Positions 62,501 through 64,000 of a stretch of 64,000 nt of DNA are shown piece after piece. Each line of letters opens with the position of its first letter. The first letter of the stretch is position 1. The stretch comes from Komarekiella delphini-convector SJRDD-AB1 (GTDB taxonomy: Bacteria; Cyanobacteriota; Cyanobacteriia; Cyanobacteriales; Nostocaceae): assembly GCF_014831675.1 (NCBI RefSeq), contig NZ_VJXY01000022.1:62001-126000 (forward strand), written 5' to 3'. The notes beneath the pieces were generated by a model that worked only from the letters and a program-made list of their open reading frames with translations, did not search any database and was not told where the DNA came from. The position numbers and the translations under genes are program-made.

Positions 62501-63279
62501 ACCCCGTGCAAGCCCAAAGTATTATCGAATTAATCGGCAATAGCGATGTCCATAGTACGGCAGTGGGTACGGGAGCAGAAGCACTCGCAATTTTGCGCTC
62601 AAATCGCTTTGATTGTATCGTCCTGGATCTCGGTTTGCCCGATATGAGCGGGTTTGACCTGATTGAGCAGATTAAGCAAGAATCCAGCCTTTTGAAACTG
62701 CCAATTATCATCTACACTGGCAAAGAACTAAATCGGCAAGAAGAAAGCCAACTCAGGGGACTGGCAGAAACAATTATCATTAAGAATGTGCGATCGCCAG
62801 AACGATTGTTAGATGAAACTGCCTTATTCTTGCATCGAGTGCAAGCAGATTTACCCCCGCCTAAACGTCAGATATTAGAGCAACTGCGCCAAACCGATCC
62901 AGTGCTGGCTAATCGGAAAATTCTGATTGTGGATGATGACCTGCGTAATATTTTTGCCCTGACTAGTTTCTTAGAAAGCTATCAAATGCAAGTGCTATTT
63001 GCAGAAAATGGCAGAGATGGCATTGAAATGCTGCAAGCTAATCCTGAGATTAGTATAGTTTTGATGGATGTGATGATGCCAGAAATGGATGGTTACGAAA
63101 CAACTCGCGCCATCCGCCAGCAACAGATGTTCCGCTCACTGCCAATTATTGCTTTAACTGCCAAAGCTATGCCAGGCGATCGTGAAAAGTGCATCGAAGC
63201 TGGAGCCTCTGATTACATTACCAAACCTGTAGATACAGAACAACTGCTTTCATTATTGCGGGTTTGGCTGTATCGATAG
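59584..63279 (+). CDS. Hybrid sensor histidine kinase with CHASE3, HAMP, GAF and three receivers
   Basis: 1231-aa membrane signalling protein. Order: helix at about 10-28, CHASE3-like periplasmic domain (QRGFIITGEQRYLEPY), second helix (about 188-206), HAMP (LSRHISKPLKQVSDLAENIA), GAF (about 285-425), a long Gln/Glu coiled coil (about 440-525), HisKA with phospho-acceptor His537 in SHELRTPLNSLL, HATPase with NLLSNALKFT, DTGIGIP and GGTGLGLSIS, then three receivers with phospho-acceptor Asp893 (LDIHMPEMDG), Asp1015 (LDLGLPDMSG) and Asp1162 (MDVMMPEMDG). No output domain, so it likely works with separate regulators by phosphorelay. Signal unknown; it lies beside two stress proteins. Confidence 0.93.
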   Translation: MLNSLKIGTKIGAGFALSLAILTTIGLISYQSTNELIETSRREKHTYQVLNQLDKVSSQLINAETGQRGFIITGEQRYLEPYSAAMKSLDQQIKELQKLTEDNPNQQNRIYRLQPLINQRMAVMKNVIDLRQRQGLESAQQAILTDSGKQLMDEIQKLLQAMENEENVLLKQRSEKAQVATQQTIASIVYGIPSSFLILALIGFLLSRHISKPLKQVSDLAENIADGDFSVSLPNSDRQDEIGVLTRIFNQMIINLQNTTQKNEEQRWLKSNLAEFTQTLQGQRNLESVSRLILSNLAPLLGAPQGVFYIMESVDDQPVLKLLSSYAYKERKNVANQFHLGEGLVGQCALEKQRILLTQVPSDYIRISSGLGEALPLNIIVLPILFEMQVKAVIELASFQPFSELYLTFLEQFCEILGVFLNNIAANVQTQQLLQESVTLTQELQTQQEELQQSNQRLEEQAQDLEESRFLLKQSNEELQQLNEELEEKAELLEVQNREVARKNQEVEQARKSLEDKAEQLALSSKYKSEFLANMSHELRTPLNSLLILARLLSDNSGGNLSDKQVEYSRTIYSAGTDLLELINDILDLAKIESGTLSVDISRIYLTDLQSSLEQTFRQIAQNKGLSFAIELDDNLPDAIFNDPKRLQQVLKNLLSNALKFTEQGGVKLQISMDAEAAQLDGSKHSSPMIAFAVSDTGIGIPIEKQKIIFEAFQQADGTTSRKFGGTGLGLSISRELAQLLGGRIELVSQPGEGSTFTLYLPQTYSENGETTHKQDKKEVFSLQLAKSQIQEADPRTALHQPTTSEVPLTGSRPSDLSLLAKQIPNLPNEVADDRDTIQSGDRILLVIEDDDKFARILLEMAREQGFKVLVALHSKQGLILAQQFKPDAITLDIHMPEMDGWSLLDRLKRDPDTRHIPVHILSGDDRQQRGLQLGAITYLQKPVSPEDLTQVLTEIKGFIERKVKNLLIIEDDPVQAQSIIELIGNSDVHSTAVGTGAEALAILRSNRFDCIVLDLGLPDMSGFDLIEQIKQESSLLKLPIIIYTGKELNRQEESQLRGLAETIIIKNVRSPERLLDETALFLHRVQADLPPPKRQILEQLRQTDPVLANRKILIVDDDLRNIFALTSFLESYQMQVLFAENGRDGIEMLQANPEISIVLMDVMMPEMDGYETTRAIRQQQMFRSLPIIALTAKAMPGDREKCIEAGASDYITKPVDTEQLLSLLRVWLYR

Positions 63280-63307
63280 TAGAAACGTTGCAATGCAAAG
63301 TCTCTAC
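63279..63307. repeat. AGAGACGTTGC-type palindrome, degenerate
   Basis: GTAGAAACGTTGCAATG and GCAAAGTCTCTAC, an imperfect copy of the dispersed palindrome family, starting at the stop codon of the kinase gene. Confidence 0.7.
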
Positions 63308-63357
63308 GTGGTCTATCTGTCGCATTGTTTTTGGGATTAATTATTGGGTTATTCTAA

Positions 63358-64000
63358 TTAAGACTTTTTAACCTTTTTGCGTGCTGCGTCGCGCACTTGT
63401 TGATTTAGCAAATAGCCAAAGCCGGCTGCTTCTATACGACACACAAACTCTTCGCGGGTATGGGAAAGTGCTTTGGCAGTAGCATCCAGATTCCAATTGT
63501 ATTGAGCTAGCTTGCTGAGTAAATAAGCACGACGAGTCTGGGCTTCTGAGAGACGATAGATTTTGAGGTACTCTATTTCTCCAGTTTCGCGCGCGATCGC
63601 TTCCCCGATATAATTTTCGTGCTTGAGTTGCAAATTAGTCATAAACCGTTGCAGCACAAAAGGCCCAGCCGTATAAACTCTTTGAGAATGCAGTTCACGT
63701 TGCAGTAATCCTTCCGCCATGAACCCCTGAAATGATGCCCAATCTGATCGCATTTTGGCGATCGCTCCTCTCAAATCTGCCAAACTATTAATCTTAGACT
63801 CATCTACAGATACATCCATTGGTAAGGTCGTATCGTAAAGCAAGCCGTACTGGTAAATCAAGTCACTGTAGAAATCCTCTAGCAAACTAGTGTGCAAAGC
63901 CCGATAATCCTCCGGCGTGGGAACCACAAAAGCAGAGGCTAAAGCTTCGGCAACAAATACTAAAACTCCAACTTGTCTACTATGGATCTCAAACACCCGC
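63358..64000 (-). CDS. Hypothetical protein with Fis-like C-terminus, 5'-truncated by window edge
   Basis: The frame is open to the right edge, so the start may lie outside; at least 213 codons are visible. The visible N-terminus FEIHSRQVGVLVFVAEALAS and the body look like the ARPP-2-type domain of uncertain function, which I recall only loosely. The C-terminus YLLSKLAQYNWNLDATAKAL followed by SHTREEFVCRIEAAGFGYLL has the shape of a Fis-type helix-turn-helix, ending in a basic tail RDAARKKVKKS. It may be a DNA-binding regulator. It converges on the hybrid kinase gene. Confidence 0.6.
   Translation of the reverse strand, partial: RVFEIHSRQVGVLVFVAEALASAFVVPTPEDYRALHTSLLEDFYSDLIYQYGLLYDTTLPMDVSVDESKINSLADLRGAIAKMRSDWASFQGFMAEGLLQRELHSQRVYTAGPFVLQRFMTNLQLKHENYIGEAIARETGEIEYLKIYRLSEAQTRRAYLLSKLAQYNWNLDATAKALSHTREEFVCRIEAAGFGYLLNQQVRDAARKKVKKS

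Noticed and set aside
1-64000. tRNA or rRNA genes
   Set aside because: None recognised on either strand by eye; a tRNAscan or Infernal run would settle it.

Overview
The window reads as chromosomal DNA of a cyanobacterium, most likely a filamentous Nostocales member (Nostoc-like). The evidence is the very frequent HIP1 octamer GCGATCGC, the many heptameric short tandem repeats (CCCCAAT, GACTGTT, CGTAATT) and dispersed palindromes typical of these genomes, and families largely confined to cyanobacteria (Tab2/Atab2-like, DUF3326, the sterol desaturase/SDR fusion, a PEP-CTERM protein). Genus and species cannot be fixed from the sequence. No rRNA, tRNA, CRISPR array or intact transposase was seen.

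Layout. 1-12 kb: 3' part of an alpha-glucan phosphorylase, a Tat-exported PhoX-like protein, a Tab2-like translation factor, a WG-repeat protein, a DUF2470 protein, a desaturase/SDR fusion, DAHP synthase (aroF) with a possible attenuator leader, a zinc-ribbon membrane protein and a pentapeptide-repeat protein. 12.6-29.2 kb: a co-directional lipid biosynthesis cluster. 29.4-42 kb: MAPEG, J-domain/pentapeptide protein, glutathione peroxidase, an epimerase/hydrolase pair, a peroxiredoxin-glutaredoxin fusion, Uma2, a Nif11 peptide, TetR plus GST, and TldD/TldE split by a dead four-helix-bundle gene. 42-48 kb: repeats, an orphan AT-rich GlfT2-like N-terminal domain, UvsE and an Hsp70 homologue. 48-64 kb: sugar ABC permease, PurN, CPBP protease, DUF3326, [2Fe-2S] ferredoxin, aconitase B with a structured leader, CsbD, two membrane/stress proteins, a large hybrid histidine kinase with three receivers, and a 5'-truncated gene at the right edge.

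The main candidate system is the 12.67-29.2 kb cluster: stand-alone fatty acyl-AMP ligase (FAAL), three tandem membrane desaturases, two nearly identical acyl carrier proteins, a cyclopropane-synthase-type methyltransferase, a KS-AT protein whose key catalytic residues are changed, a Tat-exported GMC oxidoreductase, a PEP-CTERM surface protein and a FAAL-ACP-thioester reductase. FAAL plus multiple desaturases plus a dedicated ACP is the core logic of terminal-alkyne (JamABC) and polyyne pathways. The inference is that a fatty acid is loaded on a dedicated ACP, desaturated several times there (possibly to alkyne), perhaps methylated, and released reductively as aldehyde or alcohol. The product is unknown.

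The window is also rich in small mobile-looking repeats: a 198-bp element in two inverted copies 40 kb apart, a three-copy hairpin family, several MITE-like elements with terminal inverted repeats, and short palindromes inserted in frame inside aconitase B and the KS-AT gene. Several genes end inside such repeats.
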